This document shows, one piece after another, positions 43,157 through 52,816 of a stretch of DNA of 64,000 bases (position 1 is the stretch's first letter; the number at the start of each line of letters is the position of its first letter). A model generated the notes under the pieces. That model was not told where the DNA came from and made no database searches. It was given only the letters and a program-made list of their open reading frames with translations. Both the position numbers and the translations under genes were made by a program. This DNA comes from Ruminococcaceae bacterium UBA6353 (GTDB taxonomy: Bacteria; Bacillota; Clostridia; Oscillospirales; Acutalibacteraceae): NCBI GenBank assembly GCA_002437905.1, contig DJRT01000011.1:15548-79547 (forward strand), written 5' to 3'.

Positions 43157-43193
43157 AATGGCGCACCGGGAGAAAATTTCCCGGTGCGCCATT
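43157..43193. terminator. Terminator of the dnaE gene cluster
   Basis: Fifteen-bp arms (43157-43171 with 43179-43193); on the minus strand the stem is followed by GCTTTTTTA. A second hairpin (43225-43256, GGCAATGCC arms) precedes it near the dnaE stop. Confidence 0.8.
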
Positions 43194-43256
43194 TGGCTGT
43201 TTGGTATTTCTGCTTTGTTTGCTGGCAATGCCGCACGGGCTTGTGTGGCATTGCCG

Positions 43257-46200
43257 TTATTTTTTCAGTACCACATTTTCTTCGCCCAGCAGGCGGGTCA
43301 ACTCCTCCAGCAGGATGGACTGCGGATCAACCCACCAGCTTTGCGGCGCCCGTACCATACGGCCGGTATCGGCAAAGCGGATGTATACCGGCAGCGGCCC
43401 CTCAAATACCCGCAGCAGGCAGTGGGCGTGGCGGTAGATCTCGCCGCTTTCGGCCGGCAGGCGCAGGAACAGGCCGGTGCGGCCGCCGGTGTGCTCCCCA
43501 TGGGGGGCATTGGGTGCCGGCTGCTGTGCGGCAGCCTGTGTGGGGGGCAGCTGCTCCGGTACGGGGTCTATCCGGTCGCCGATCAGCTTTGGCTCCCCCT
43601 CCTCCGGGATATCCAGCCGCCCCTGCACCAATACGACCTGCCCCGGCTGCAGCAGACCCTCCGCCTGTGCCAGCAGCTTGGGAAAGGCAATCATCTCAAT
43701 GGCGCCGTACAGATCCTCCAGCTGGATATAGGCCATGCGGGCGCCGCTTTTGGTCATCTGGGTGCGCACAGTGCCCACCATGCACAGCAGGCGCAGCCCG
43801 GCGCCGTCCTCATAGCGGTCGCTGTTTTCCTCTACTGCGGCCAGCACCCGATCCAGCCGGTCGGCACGCAGCGCTTTATAGTGCTCCCTGTACGGGCTGA
43901 GCGGGTGGCCGGTCAGGTACAGCCCGGTCGCCTCCTTTTCCATCTGCAGCAGTTCGGCATAGGGCAGCTCCGGCACATCCGGTATGGGCACCGGGGTCTC
44001 CCCGGCGCTTTCGGCCGTATCGAAGAAGCCCACCTGTCCCTCCACGGCGCGGTGGTTCTGGTTGTCCAGCTGATCCATGGTCAGCGGCGCTATGCGCAGC
44101 ATCTGGCAGCGGTTGAGCCCCAGACCGTCCAGTGCACCGCAGTGAATGAGGCTGTCCAGCCCGCGGCGGTTGAATTCCCGGCTGGCGCTCAGCCGCTTGC
44201 AGAAGCTGTAAAAGCCGGTGAATGGGCCGCTCATCTCCCGCTCACGCACCAGCGCGTCAATAAAGCCGCGGCCGATATTCTTCACGGCCAGCAGACCAAA
44301 GCGGATATGATCGCCGGACACGCGGAAGTCCGCGCCGCTCTCGTTGACCGAGGGCGGCAGAACCCGGATGCCCATGCGCTCACATTCCCGGATATAGGTG
44401 ATGACCTTGCTGCTGCCGAATACGCTGGTCAGCAGGGCGGCCATATATTCCTTCGGGTACAGGCACTTGAGGTAGGCGGTCTGATAGGCTACCAGTGCAT
44501 AGGCGGCGGCGTGGGATTTGTTAAAGGCGTAGGAGGCGAAAGAGGCCATCTCATCAAAGATGGCACTGGCGGTTTGCTCCGGTACGCCGCGGCGCACGCA
44601 GCCCTCCACCTGCACGGCACCCTGTTCATCGGTCAGGCCGTGGATAAAGATTTCCCGCTCCTGCGCCATCACATCGTGCTTTTTCTTGGCCATGGCGCGG
44701 CGCACCACATCGGCGCGGCCAAAGGAATAGCCCGCCAGCTCCCGGAAGATCTGCATCACCTGTTCCTGATAGACGATGCAGCCATAGGTGACCCGCAGGA
44801 TTGGTTCCAGCAGGGGATGGGCATAGTGCACCCGGTCGGGGTGGCGGCTGTTTTCGATATAGCGGGGGATGGAGTCCATCGGGCCGGGGCGGTAGAGGGA
44901 GATCACGGCGATCAGATCCTCAAAGCGGGTAGGGCGCAGCTGCATCAGCACCCGTTTCAGGCCGCCGGACTCCATCTGAAAGACGCCGTCGCTCTGCCCG
45001 GCAGACAGCATAGCGTAAACCCGCGTTTCATCCAGCGGCAGGGCGGCAACGGCAAAGTCCGGCGTATGCTGCCGGATCATCCGCTCGGCGTCGGCGATCA
45101 CCGTCAGGTTGCGCAGACCGAGAAAATCCATCTTGAGGATGCCCAGCAGCTCCAGATCATGCATGGGATACTGGGTAGCCACGGCATCGTGGTTCATGCA
45201 CAGCGGCACATAGTCGCTGACCGGCCGGGGGGCGATCACCACGCCGGCCGCGTGGGTAGAGGCATTGCGCGGCATTCCCTCCACCCGTTTGGCCATGGCC
45301 ATCAGCCGGCCGATCTGCGGGTCGCTTTCGGTCAGCTCCCGCAGGCGCGGGACGGTGCGCAGTGCCTCATCCAGGGTGATATTGAGTGCCCGCGGCACCA
45401 GCTTGGCCACCTTATCGGCGGTGGTATAGGGCAGCGCCATGGCGCGCGCCACATCCCGCACGGCGGCCCGTGCGGCCATGGTGCCGAAGGTGATGATCTG
45501 TGCCACCCGGTCGGCGCCGTACCGGCGGATGACATAGTCGATCACCTGCTGGCGTTTTTCGGTACAAAAGTCCACATCAAAATCCGGCATACTGACCCGC
45601 TCCGGGTTGAGAAACCGCTCAAACAGCAGGTCGTATTGCAGCGGGTCGATCATGGTGATGCCGATGCAATAGGCGCACAGGCTGCCGGCGCCGGAGCCAC
45701 GGCCGGGGCCGACGGGAATATCGTGGGTTTTGGCGTAGTGCACATAGTCCGCCACAATGAGGTAGTAATCGGCGTAGCCCATGCGGCGGATAACATCCAG
45801 CTCGTAGTCCAGCCGCCGGGTCGCCGCTTCAGCCGGGTGTTCGCCGTAGATGCGGTGCATCCCCTCGCGGCAGAGCTGTGCCAGGTAGGCGTCGCTGTCG
45901 CCGCCGGGGGCGTCAAAAGCAGGCAGCTTCAGCTCACCGAAGGTCAGCTCCACCCGGCAGCGCTCGGCAATGCGTACGGTGTTTTCCAGCGCCTCTGGGT
46001 GGGCGGCAAACAGGGCGGCCATCTCATCGCCGGACTTGAGGTAGAATTCCTCGGTGGGGAAGCACAGGCTGCTTGGCTCCTGCAGGGTGGTGCCGGTCTG
46101 GATGCAGCAGAGTACCCGCTGCATCTCGGCATCCTCCTTTTCGATATAGTGCACATCATTGGTGCATACCAGCGGGATGCCGGTCTCCTGCGAGAGGCGC

Positions 46201-46772
46201 AGCATGGCCGGTAATATCTGCTGCTGCTCCTCCAGCCCGTGATCCTGCAGCTCCAGGTAGAAATGCTCCGGCCCGAACAGCGCAGCATACCATTCGGCGG
46301 TGCGCCGCGCGGCGTCATAGTCGTTCTGCAGCAGGCTCTGCGGGATCTCGCCTGCCAGGCAGGCGGAAAGGGCGATCAGCCCGGCATGGTGCTTTTCCAG
46401 CAGGGCGTGGTCGATGCGCGGCTTGATGTAAAAGCCCTCTGTCCAGGAGGCGGAGACCAGCTTGATGAGGTTGTGATAGCCCTCTTCGTTTTCGCACAGC
46501 AGCAGCAGGTGGTAATAGTGGCTGTCCGGCCCGTGCTGCTTGTCCTGCATGGTGCGCGGCGCCACATAGACCTCGCAGCCAAGAATGGGACGGATGCCCT
46601 GCTTTTTGGCCTCATTGTAGAAATCAATCAGGCCGTACATTACCCCATGGTCGGTCACCGCCAGCGCGGTCTGCCCCAGCGCCTTGGCGCGTGCCACCAG
46701 TGCCGGGATACGGCAGGCGCCGTCCAGCAGGCTGTATTCGGTATGCACATGCAGGTGGGCAAATGGCTGCAT
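43257..46772 (-). CDS. dnaE: DNA polymerase III subunit alpha (DnaE type)
   Basis: A 1171-residue replicative-type polymerase. The PHP domain begins FAHLHVHTEYSLLDGACR, the palm has catalytic acids in MPDFDVDFCTEKRQQVI (about residues 390-406) and the later conserved LKMDFLGLRNLTVI. The helix-hairpin-helix and OB-fold region lies at about 830-1090 (RLLCMVGTVRTQMTKSGARM). In Firmicutes, DnaE usually works beside PolC for primer extension or lagging strand, or in translesion synthesis. The ATG at 46772 has GGAGG 8 nt upstream. It is the last gene of the hprK-to-dnaE cluster, 19 nt after whiA. Confidence 0.95.
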   Translation of the reverse strand: MQPFAHLHVHTEYSLLDGACRIPALVARAKALGQTALAVTDHGVMYGLIDFYNEAKKQGIRPILGCEVYVAPRTMQDKQHGPDSHYYHLLLLCENEEGYHNLIKLVSASWTEGFYIKPRIDHALLEKHHAGLIALSACLAGEIPQSLLQNDYDAARRTAEWYAALFGPEHFYLELQDHGLEEQQQILPAMLRLSQETGIPLVCTNDVHYIEKEDAEMQRVLCCIQTGTTLQEPSSLCFPTEEFYLKSGDEMAALFAAHPEALENTVRIAERCRVELTFGELKLPAFDAPGGDSDAYLAQLCREGMHRIYGEHPAEAATRRLDYELDVIRRMGYADYYLIVADYVHYAKTHDIPVGPGRGSGAGSLCAYCIGITMIDPLQYDLLFERFLNPERVSMPDFDVDFCTEKRQQVIDYVIRRYGADRVAQIITFGTMAARAAVRDVARAMALPYTTADKVAKLVPRALNITLDEALRTVPRLRELTESDPQIGRLMAMAKRVEGMPRNASTHAAGVVIAPRPVSDYVPLCMNHDAVATQYPMHDLELLGILKMDFLGLRNLTVIADAERMIRQHTPDFAVAALPLDETRVYAMLSAGQSDGVFQMESGGLKRVLMQLRPTRFEDLIAVISLYRPGPMDSIPRYIENSRHPDRVHYAHPLLEPILRVTYGCIVYQEQVMQIFRELAGYSFGRADVVRRAMAKKKHDVMAQEREIFIHGLTDEQGAVQVEGCVRRGVPEQTASAIFDEMASFASYAFNKSHAAAYALVAYQTAYLKCLYPKEYMAALLTSVFGSSKVITYIRECERMGIRVLPPSVNESGADFRVSGDHIRFGLLAVKNIGRGFIDALVREREMSGPFTGFYSFCKRLSASREFNRRGLDSLIHCGALDGLGLNRCQMLRIAPLTMDQLDNQNHRAVEGQVGFFDTAESAGETPVPIPDVPELPYAELLQMEKEATGLYLTGHPLSPYREHYKALRADRLDRVLAAVEENSDRYEDGAGLRLLCMVGTVRTQMTKSGARMAYIQLEDLYGAIEMIAFPKLLAQAEGLLQPGQVVLVQGRLDIPEEGEPKLIGDRIDPVPEQLPPTQAAAQQPAPNAPHGEHTGGRTGLFLRLPAESGEIYRHAHCLLRVFEGPLPVYIRFADTGRMVRAPQSWWVDPQSILLEELTRLLGEENVVLKK

Positions 46773-46791
46773 GAGGGCGGCCTCCTTTTCT

Positions 46792-47709
46792 TCAGTGGGT
46801 GTTTTCCGGCGGCAGGCGGTCGGCAAAGGCCAGCAGCTTCTGCAGCCGGTGGTTGACGCCGCTGCGGGTCAGCGGCGGCTGCATGGCTGCACCCAGCTCC
46901 CGCAGGGACATATCCGGGTTGTCCAGCCGCAGCCGCGCCAACGCCTGCAGCTCCTCCGGCAGGGCAGAAAGCCCGCACTGGCGCTCAATGCGCCGTACCG
47001 CGGCGGTCTGCACCGCGGCGGCGGCAACGGTTTTGTCGATATTGGCACTGTCGCAGTTCATGCGGCGGTTGGTCTCGTTGCGGATGCTTTTGATCATCTT
47101 CACATTCATCAGCTCCAGCGAGGCACGGGAGGCGCCGAGGTAGGTCAGGCAGTCCTCAATGCGCTCGCTTTCCTTCAGGTAGACCACATAGGAGCCGCTG
47201 CGCCGCACAGATTTGGCCTGGATGCCGACCTCGCGCAGCAGCGCGGTCAGATCCCGGCTGAGATTGTAGTATGGTACGCTGAATTCCAAATGATAATCGT
47301 GCTGCGGATCGGTAATGGCTCCGCAAGCCAAAAAGGCGCCCCGCAGCAAGGCGCAGGCGCAGTGTTCGCAATCAATATTTGCCCGGTTCAGGCGCACGGA
47401 AACATCTCCCACGCTGTGGCCGAAATGCTCCAGGATGCGCTGCCGGTCGTTGGCATCGGTAAAGCTGCGGGTCTGCAGCAGGGTGCGCCGCCGCACCGTG
47501 CCGGCCTGCGGCGGCTGAACGCCGCACACCCGCACCGTCAGCCGGGCATACAGCTCGGCCACGGCCGGCTGCTCGGTCTGCAGGGAGATCTCCTGCCCGT
47601 TGAAGGCGTGACCGAATTCCAGCATACCGTAGGCCTCGGCGGCACGGCAGCAGGGCTTGTCCGGCAGAATAGCGGCCAGCTCATTTTTCACATCGGCGGA
47701 AAAGGACAT
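46792..47709 (-). CDS. whiA: WhiA, DNA-binding protein
   Basis: A 305-residue protein made of two LAGLIDADG-like homing-endonuclease-fold repeats without nuclease residues (about 1-200) and a C-terminal HTH (about 230-300). MSFSADVKNELA is the typical start; LLRGAFLACGAITDPQHDYHLE and NRRMNCDSANIDKTVAAA are conserved features, and LSLRELG-like text is seen in MSLRELGAAMQPPLTRSGVN. WhiA affects cell division and chromosome segregation in Bacillus. It follows rapZ by 14 nt in the classic rapZ-whiA arrangement. Confidence 0.95.
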   Translation of the reverse strand: MSFSADVKNELAAILPDKPCCRAAEAYGMLEFGHAFNGQEISLQTEQPAVAELYARLTVRVCGVQPPQAGTVRRRTLLQTRSFTDANDRQRILEHFGHSVGDVSVRLNRANIDCEHCACALLRGAFLACGAITDPQHDYHLEFSVPYYNLSRDLTALLREVGIQAKSVRRSGSYVVYLKESERIEDCLTYLGASRASLELMNVKMIKSIRNETNRRMNCDSANIDKTVAAAAVQTAAVRRIERQCGLSALPEELQALARLRLDNPDMSLRELGAAMQPPLTRSGVNHRLQKLLAFADRLPPENTH

Positions 47710-47723
47710 AGTGCTCCTCCTGT

Positions 47724-48581
47724 TCAGGCCTTTTCGATATCCCGGTGGCTGACCAGCACGCGGTGCTGTGTGGCACGGATATGCTCGGCCAGTGCCTCGG
47801 TGATGGCGACTGAGCGGTGTTTGCCGCCGGTGCAGCCGATGGCAATAACCAGCTGGGTCTTTCCCTCGCCGGTGTACAGCGGCAGCAGGTAGTCCACCAG
47901 TGCGTACAGCCGGTCAAGGAACCCCTGCGTCTCGGCAGGGGTGAGCACAAACTGCCGCACCTCCGGATCCAGGCCGGTTTTATGCTTCAGTGCCGGCACA
48001 TAAAAGGGGTTGGGAAAGCAGCGTACATCCAGCATGACATCCGCCTCGGCGGGAAAACCGTACTTGAAGCCGAAGGAAAGGCAGTGCACGGACATGGCGG
48101 CCTCCGGCTTATCCAAAAACAGTGCCTGCACCTGCTGGCGGAGCTGGGAGGTGCTCAGCCGGCTGGTATCCAGCCGATAATCCGCCCGGTCGGCCAGCGG
48201 CTGCAGCAGCCGCCGCTCGGCGGCCAGCGCATCCTCCACGCGGTCGCTCTCTCCGGCCAGCGGATGGCGGCGGCGGGTCTCCTTGAACCGGCGGCACAGC
48301 ACCTCATCCGCACAGTCCAGGAACAGGATGCGGCAGGGTTGTCCCTCTGCCTTCAGGTGCGAAAGGGCCTGCAGCAGGGTCTCAAAATTGGAGCCGCTGC
48401 GCACATCTGTGACCAGTGCGACCCGCTGGATCGGCTCGGCGCTGTGGCTGCACAGGTGGGCAAATTTTTTCAGCAGCATGGGCGGCATATTGTCCACACA
48501 ATAAAAGCCGATATCCTCCAGCGCGTGTATCGCCTGGGATTTTCCGGCACCGGACATACCGGTAACGATAACCAGTTCCAT
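47724..48581 (-). CDS. rapZ: RapZ/YvcJ nucleotide-binding protein
   Basis: A 285-residue P-loop protein. Walker A is GMSGAGKSQ near residue 8, VDNMPPMLLKKF is diagnostic, Walker B-like LFLDCADE follows, and the C-terminal domain contains SFGFKYGFPAEADVMLDVR, FVLTP and GCTGGKHRSVAI. It binds and hydrolyses ATP/GTP; in enterobacteria it controls small RNAs of GlcN6P synthesis, while in Firmicutes it is linked to competence and the PTS. It lies between murB (13 nt) and whiA. Confidence 0.95.
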   Translation of the reverse strand: MELVIVTGMSGAGKSQAIHALEDIGFYCVDNMPPMLLKKFAHLCSHSAEPIQRVALVTDVRSGSNFETLLQALSHLKAEGQPCRILFLDCADEVLCRRFKETRRRHPLAGESDRVEDALAAERRLLQPLADRADYRLDTSRLSTSQLRQQVQALFLDKPEAAMSVHCLSFGFKYGFPAEADVMLDVRCFPNPFYVPALKHKTGLDPEVRQFVLTPAETQGFLDRLYALVDYLLPLYTGEGKTQLVIAIGCTGGKHRSVAITEALAEHIRATQHRVLVSHRDIEKA

Positions 48582-48594
48582 ACAGTCCTCCTGC

Positions 48595-49530
48595 TTAAAA
48601 ATCGCCGATGAAGCGTACCTCCGGCTCCAGCTCTACGCCGGCCCGGGCGCGCACGGCGGCCTGCACATCGCGGCACAGCGCACGCACCTCGGCGGCGGTG
48701 GCGTGCCCGCGGTTGACCACAAAGCCGGCGTGCTTTTCGCTGACCTGGGCATCGCCCACGCGGTAGCCCTTCATGCCGGCTTCTTCGATCAGGGCGCCGG
48801 CATAGTGCCCCGCCGGCCGTTTGAAGAAGCTGCCGGCGCTGGGGTATTCCAGCGGCTGTTTTTCCTGCCGGCGTGCCAGCAGCTCTTTCATCCGGGCGGC
48901 GATGGCCGCCGAATCCCCCGGCTGCAGCTGCAGCCGGACAGCGGTGGCCAGCACGCCCCGGTCAGCGGCCAGCGTCATCAGGGCGCTGTGGCGGTAGCCC
49001 AGTGCCAGCGCCGCGCGGTCCAGCGTAACGCTCTGCACATCCTCCGGCTGCCCACCCGGCAGCAGGCAGTCAGCTTCCAGCACCACATCGGCCATCTCGC
49101 CGCCGTAGGCGCCAGCGTTCATATACAGGGCGCCGCCGACGGTGCCGGGGATGCCATAGGCAAACTCCAGCCCGGTCAGCGCGTGCTCACGCGCAAACAG
49201 GCACAGCCGCTGCAGGCTGACACCGGCACCGCACAGGATGCGGCCCTCCGGCAGCAGCTGCGGCTGCGCGCTGCGAGAAAGCCGCAGCACCGCGCCGGGG
49301 ATGCCCCGGTCGCCCACCAGCAGATCGGAGCCATTGCCGAGCACGAACCAGGGGATCCCTGCCTGCCGGCAGGCGATCAGCACCGCTTTGGCTGCGGCGG
49401 CGTCCGGCAGGTCGATCAGCACCTGTGCCGGTCCGCCGATGCGGAAGGTGGTGGCGCCGGCCATGGGGGCGCCGGGGGTTACCCGGCAGCCCAGGGCGGC
49501 AGCGCGGTCAATCAGTGCGGTCAGCTCCAT
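48595..49530 (-). CDS. murB: UDP-N-acetylenolpyruvoylglucosamine reductase (type IIb)
   Basis: A 311-residue FAD enzyme making UDP-MurNAc. TTFRIGGPAQVLI and VLGNGSDLLVGDRGIPG bind FAD, LEFAYGIPGTVGGALYMNAGAYGGE is the family core, and YPSAGSFFKRP carries the catalytic Ser used as proton donor. Length and the EEAGMKGYRVGDAQVSEKHAGF end fit the Firmicute type. The ATG at 49530 has AAGGGAG 8 nt upstream; an earlier in-frame start is not supported. It lies between the ROK kinase and rapZ genes. Confidence 0.95.
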   Translation of the reverse strand: MELTALIDRAAALGCRVTPGAPMAGATTFRIGGPAQVLIDLPDAAAAKAVLIACRQAGIPWFVLGNGSDLLVGDRGIPGAVLRLSRSAQPQLLPEGRILCGAGVSLQRLCLFAREHALTGLEFAYGIPGTVGGALYMNAGAYGGEMADVVLEADCLLPGGQPEDVQSVTLDRAALALGYRHSALMTLAADRGVLATAVRLQLQPGDSAAIAARMKELLARRQEKQPLEYPSAGSFFKRPAGHYAGALIEEAGMKGYRVGDAQVSEKHAGFVVNRGHATAAEVRALCRDVQAAVRARAGVELEPEVRFIGDF

Positions 49531-49576
49531 GGCGACGCTCCCTTCTGCTGTGATGGCTGCGGTGGCAGCCGCGTAC

Positions 49577-50521
49577 TTACTGTCCCAGATATGCGGCGCC
49601 GATAATGCCGGCGTCATTGCCCAGCTTGGCGGCGCAGATCTCCGTCTGCTTGACGCTGTTTTTGCTGTAGCGTTCCCGTTCAATATAGCGGCGCAGCGGG
49701 GCCATCAGCGTTTCGCCTTCGTGGCAGATACCGCCGCCCACGCACAGCACCTCCGGCTGGAAGATGTTGATCATATTGGTCAGGCCGCAGGCGATATAGT
49801 CGATATAAGCATCCACCACGGCCTTGCCGGCGGTATCCCCCGCCCGCATGGCGTCAAAGGCGGTGCGGCCGCTCACGCGGTCAAGGTCGCCGGCGATCTG
49901 CCACATCTGGCTGTCCTTATGCGCCTGCATGGAGCGGCGGGTCTGCCGGATCAGCGCGGTGGCGGAGGCATAGGCCTCCCAGCAGCCGTTGCGGCCGCAG
50001 CTGCAGGGCTCACCGTCAAAGACGATCACGGTGTGTCCCAGCTCGGTGCCGGCAAAGTTGTGGCCGGCATAGATCTTGCCGTCGATCACCACACCGCCGC
50101 CCACGCCGGTGCCCAGCGTGATGCACACACAGCTGTTCTTGCCCTTGGCGGCGCCGGCAACGAATTCGCCCCACGCCGCCGCATTGGCGTCATTTTCGAT
50201 ATTCACGGGCTTGTTCAGCAGCTTTTGCAGGGTGTCCCGCATCGGCACATTGTGGAAATCTAGGTTGTTGGCAAACTCCACCACGCCGGTCTCCGCATTG
50301 CAGACACCGGGGCTGCCAACGCCGATGGCGGCAATGTCGTCCATCGTCAGGCCGGCATTCTTCACTGCCTGGCGGCACATTTCAGCCATGTCGGCCATGA
50401 TGGCGTCTGCCGGGCGGGGCATGGCAGTCTTGCACTTGGCGGTGGCCACAATGTGGTAGCTTTCGTCCACCACGCCGGCCACAATGTTGGTGCCTCCGAG
50501 ATCAATTCCGATTCTGTACAT
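49577..50521 (-). CDS. ROK family glucokinase
   Basis: A 314-residue sugar kinase. The N-terminal phosphate loop is RIGIDLGGTNIVAGVV, the catalytic Asp lies in VNIENDANAAAWGEF, and the zinc-binding ROK motif is CSCGRNGCWEAYAS. Glu/His residues in GTELGHTVI fit glucose binding. It would phosphorylate glucose on import by non-PTS routes. The ATG at 50521 is preceded by AGGAGG. It is cotranscribed 24 nt after hprK, an apt pairing because HPr kinase responds to the glycolytic state. Other hexoses or N-acetyl sugars are possible substrates. Confidence 0.9.
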   Translation of the reverse strand: MYRIGIDLGGTNIVAGVVDESYHIVATAKCKTAMPRPADAIMADMAEMCRQAVKNAGLTMDDIAAIGVGSPGVCNAETGVVEFANNLDFHNVPMRDTLQKLLNKPVNIENDANAAAWGEFVAGAAKGKNSCVCITLGTGVGGGVVIDGKIYAGHNFAGTELGHTVIVFDGEPCSCGRNGCWEAYASATALIRQTRRSMQAHKDSQMWQIAGDLDRVSGRTAFDAMRAGDTAGKAVVDAYIDYIACGLTNMINIFQPEVLCVGGGICHEGETLMAPLRRYIERERYSKNSVKQTEICAAKLGNDAGIIGAAYLGQ

Positions 50522-50544
50522 TCTATTTTCCTCCTGTTGCAGGT

Positions 50545-51516
50545 TTAATATTTTTCCCAATCCGCGTGGTTTTCCGGCGGCAATCCCGTTTCCTCGGTCA
50601 TGCCCAGCTTATGCATCAGTTCCTGCGCGGCATTGAAACCCATTTTCTTCTGGCGGTTGGACATGGCGGCCACCTCGATGATCACGGCAAGGTTGCGCCC
50701 CGGCTTGACCGGGATGGTCATGGTGGGGATGTCGATGCCGAGGATATCGGTGGTCTGCGCATCAAGTCCCATGCGGTCGTAAACCTTGTTGTTATCCCAC
50801 GGCTCCAGCTGGATCACCATGTCGATCTTTTCGGTGGTTTTGATGGCACCGATACCGAATATACGGCGCACATTGACAATGCCGATGCCGCGCAGCTCAA
50901 TAAAGTGGCGGATATTCTGCGGGGCGGAGCCAACCAGTGTTTTGGCGGACACCCGGCGGATCTCCACGGCGTCGTCGGCAATCAGCCGGTGGCCGCGCTT
51001 AAGCAGCTCCACGGCCGTTTCACTTTTACCAATGCCGCTGTCGCCCAGCAGCAGTACACCCTCGCCGTAGACCTCCACCAGCACGCCGTGGCGGGTGATG
51101 CGGGGGGCCAGCTCCACATTAAGGTAGGCGATCAGCGCGGCCATCAGCGCCGAGGTGGACTCTTTGCTGTGCAGCAGCGGTACACCATGCCGCCGGCAGG
51201 AGTCCAGCAGCTCCGGAAAGATGGAAAGCTGGCGCGTGACCACGATGGCCGGCGGATTGGCTGCCACCAGCTCGTCCACATGGGAGGCACGCAGATCATC
51301 CGGCAGGTTGGCTAAAAAGCTGTGCTCATTTTTTCCGATGATCTGGATGCGGTCATTATCGAAATAGTCGAAATAGCCGCTCAGGGCCAGGCCGGGACGG
51401 TTTACATCGCAGGAAATGATCATACGCTCCTCCGGCGGGGAGGGCATGTAAACCGGCTCCAGCAGGGTCTCCTTCATCACGGCGGACAGCGGTACAGTAT
51501 ATGCTTGTTTTGGCAT
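50545..51516 (-). CDS. hprK: HPr kinase/phosphorylase
   Basis: A 323-residue bifunctional enzyme that phosphorylates and dephosphorylates HPr on Ser46, central to carbon catabolite control. The Walker A loop is LLGDSGIGKSETAVEL, DD follows in LIADDAVEI, and the signature LRGIGIVNVRRIFG is intact. The N-terminal DRTGG-like domain covers about 1-130. The second ATG (51516) is preferred, 8 nt from GGAGG, over one only 2 nt away. A weak promoter (TAAAAT at 51566-51571 on the minus strand) may serve the whole cluster through dnaE. Confidence 0.95.
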   Translation of the reverse strand: MPKQAYTVPLSAVMKETLLEPVYMPSPPEERMIISCDVNRPGLALSGYFDYFDNDRIQIIGKNEHSFLANLPDDLRASHVDELVAANPPAIVVTRQLSIFPELLDSCRRHGVPLLHSKESTSALMAALIAYLNVELAPRITRHGVLVEVYGEGVLLLGDSGIGKSETAVELLKRGHRLIADDAVEIRRVSAKTLVGSAPQNIRHFIELRGIGIVNVRRIFGIGAIKTTEKIDMVIQLEPWDNNKVYDRMGLDAQTTDILGIDIPTMTIPVKPGRNLAVIIEVAAMSNRQKKMGFNAAQELMHKLGMTEETGLPPENHADWEKY

Positions 51517-51636
51517 TGGCATAACCTCCGATGGAAATATACGGCTTGATTTCTTGATATCTTATATTTTACCATACTTTTGAGCGGTTGAAAAGAAAAA
51601 TCCACCAGTCATGGGCAGCATTTTTTCATCCAGGCG

Positions 51637-52809
51637 TCAGGTGTAGCTGTTTTCTACATGGATGATGGTGCGCAGGCGGGGATCGGTCCTGCTGATGGCC
51701 TGCTGCAGACGCTGTGGCAGCGTGGCGGTGTCCGCGGCGGCATAGCCGAATGGGGTCACCACATCAAACAGCAGATTGGTCTGGTTTTTGCCCTTGACCA
51801 CGCGGAAATCGTGCAGTGTCAGGCGGGGATCCAGCGCCGTCAGCGTATCCCATGCCAGATCGCGCAGCGCCAGTGTCTCCGGGTCGTCGGTATCCACGGG
51901 GTCCATGTGTATGCAGCTGATGATGCGGTATTTGCGCATCAGCTCCTGCTCAATTTCGTCAATGACTTCGTGGCTCTCCAGCACATTCCGGCTGGCGGGC
52001 ACCTCGGCGTGCAGGGAGACGATCACCCGGCCGGGGCCATAGTCGTGCACCATCAGGTCATGGATGCCGACAATGCCCTCCCGCGCCATCACGGTTTCCA
52101 CAATGCCCTCCACCAGGGCGGGGTCCGGCACCTTGCCCAGCAGCGGGGAGATGGCGTCCCGGATGATGGAAAAGCCCGACCACATCACAAACAGCGCCAC
52201 AGCCATGCCGATCCAGCCGTCGATTGCCAGGCCGGTGCGCCAGCCCACCAGTGCGCTGAGCAGCACCACAGCGCTGCAGATGACATCATTGCGGCTGTCG
52301 GCGGCGGAGGCGATCAGTGCCTCGGAGCTGATGCGGCGGCCGATGCAGCGGTAAAAGGCGGCCATCCACAGCTTTACCAGAATAGAGGCGGCCAGAATAA
52401 ACACGGTCAGCCAACGGAAATCGGCTGCCACCGGGTGCAGGATCTTATCCAGGGCGGAGCCGGCCAGCTCAAAGCCGGCCAGAATGATCAGCACGGCCAC
52501 CCCCATGGCCGAGAGATATTCAAAGCGGCCGTGGCCGAAGGGATGGTCACTGTCGGCGGGGATGTTGGCCAGCTTGAAGCCCACCAGGGTGACAATGACC
52601 GAACCGGCGTCGGAAAGGTTATTGAAGGCATCGGCAATGATGGCCACGCTGCCGGAGAGCAGCCCGGCCAGCAGCTTGCCGCCGAACAGCAGCAGGTTGC
52701 AGGCAATGCCGGTGAAACCGGCCAGCCGTCCGTAGCGGTAGCGCACATCCGCATCGGCTGTTTGCTCCGGGTGGCGGATGAACAGGCGGATGAGCCATTT
52801 GGTCAGCAT
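51637..52809 (-). CDS. Cation diffusion facilitator family transporter
   Basis: A 390-residue CDF exporter of divalent metals by proton antiport. Metal-site residues appear as DAFNNLSD in helix 2 and HPFGHGRFEY in the adjacent loop, with six spans over about 25-220. The C-terminal cytosolic domain (about 225-310) is the ferredoxin-like regulatory fold, and a further segment with VKGKNQTNLLFDVVTPFGY (about 335-390) extends it. The ATG at 52809 overlaps no signal of note; a TTG 6 nt upstream is possible, and no strong ribosome-binding site is visible. It lies 7 nt after the Nudix-HAD gene. Confidence 0.9.
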   Translation of the reverse strand: MLTKWLIRLFIRHPEQTADADVRYRYGRLAGFTGIACNLLLFGGKLLAGLLSGSVAIIADAFNNLSDAGSVIVTLVGFKLANIPADSDHPFGHGRFEYLSAMGVAVLIILAGFELAGSALDKILHPVAADFRWLTVFILAASILVKLWMAAFYRCIGRRISSEALIASAADSRNDVICSAVVLLSALVGWRTGLAIDGWIGMAVALFVMWSGFSIIRDAISPLLGKVPDPALVEGIVETVMAREGIVGIHDLMVHDYGPGRVIVSLHAEVPASRNVLESHEVIDEIEQELMRKYRIISCIHMDPVDTDDPETLALRDLAWDTLTALDPRLTLHDFRVVKGKNQTNLLFDVVTPFGYAAADTATLPQRLQQAISRTDPRLRTIIHVENSYT

Positions 52810-52816
52810 GAACAAA

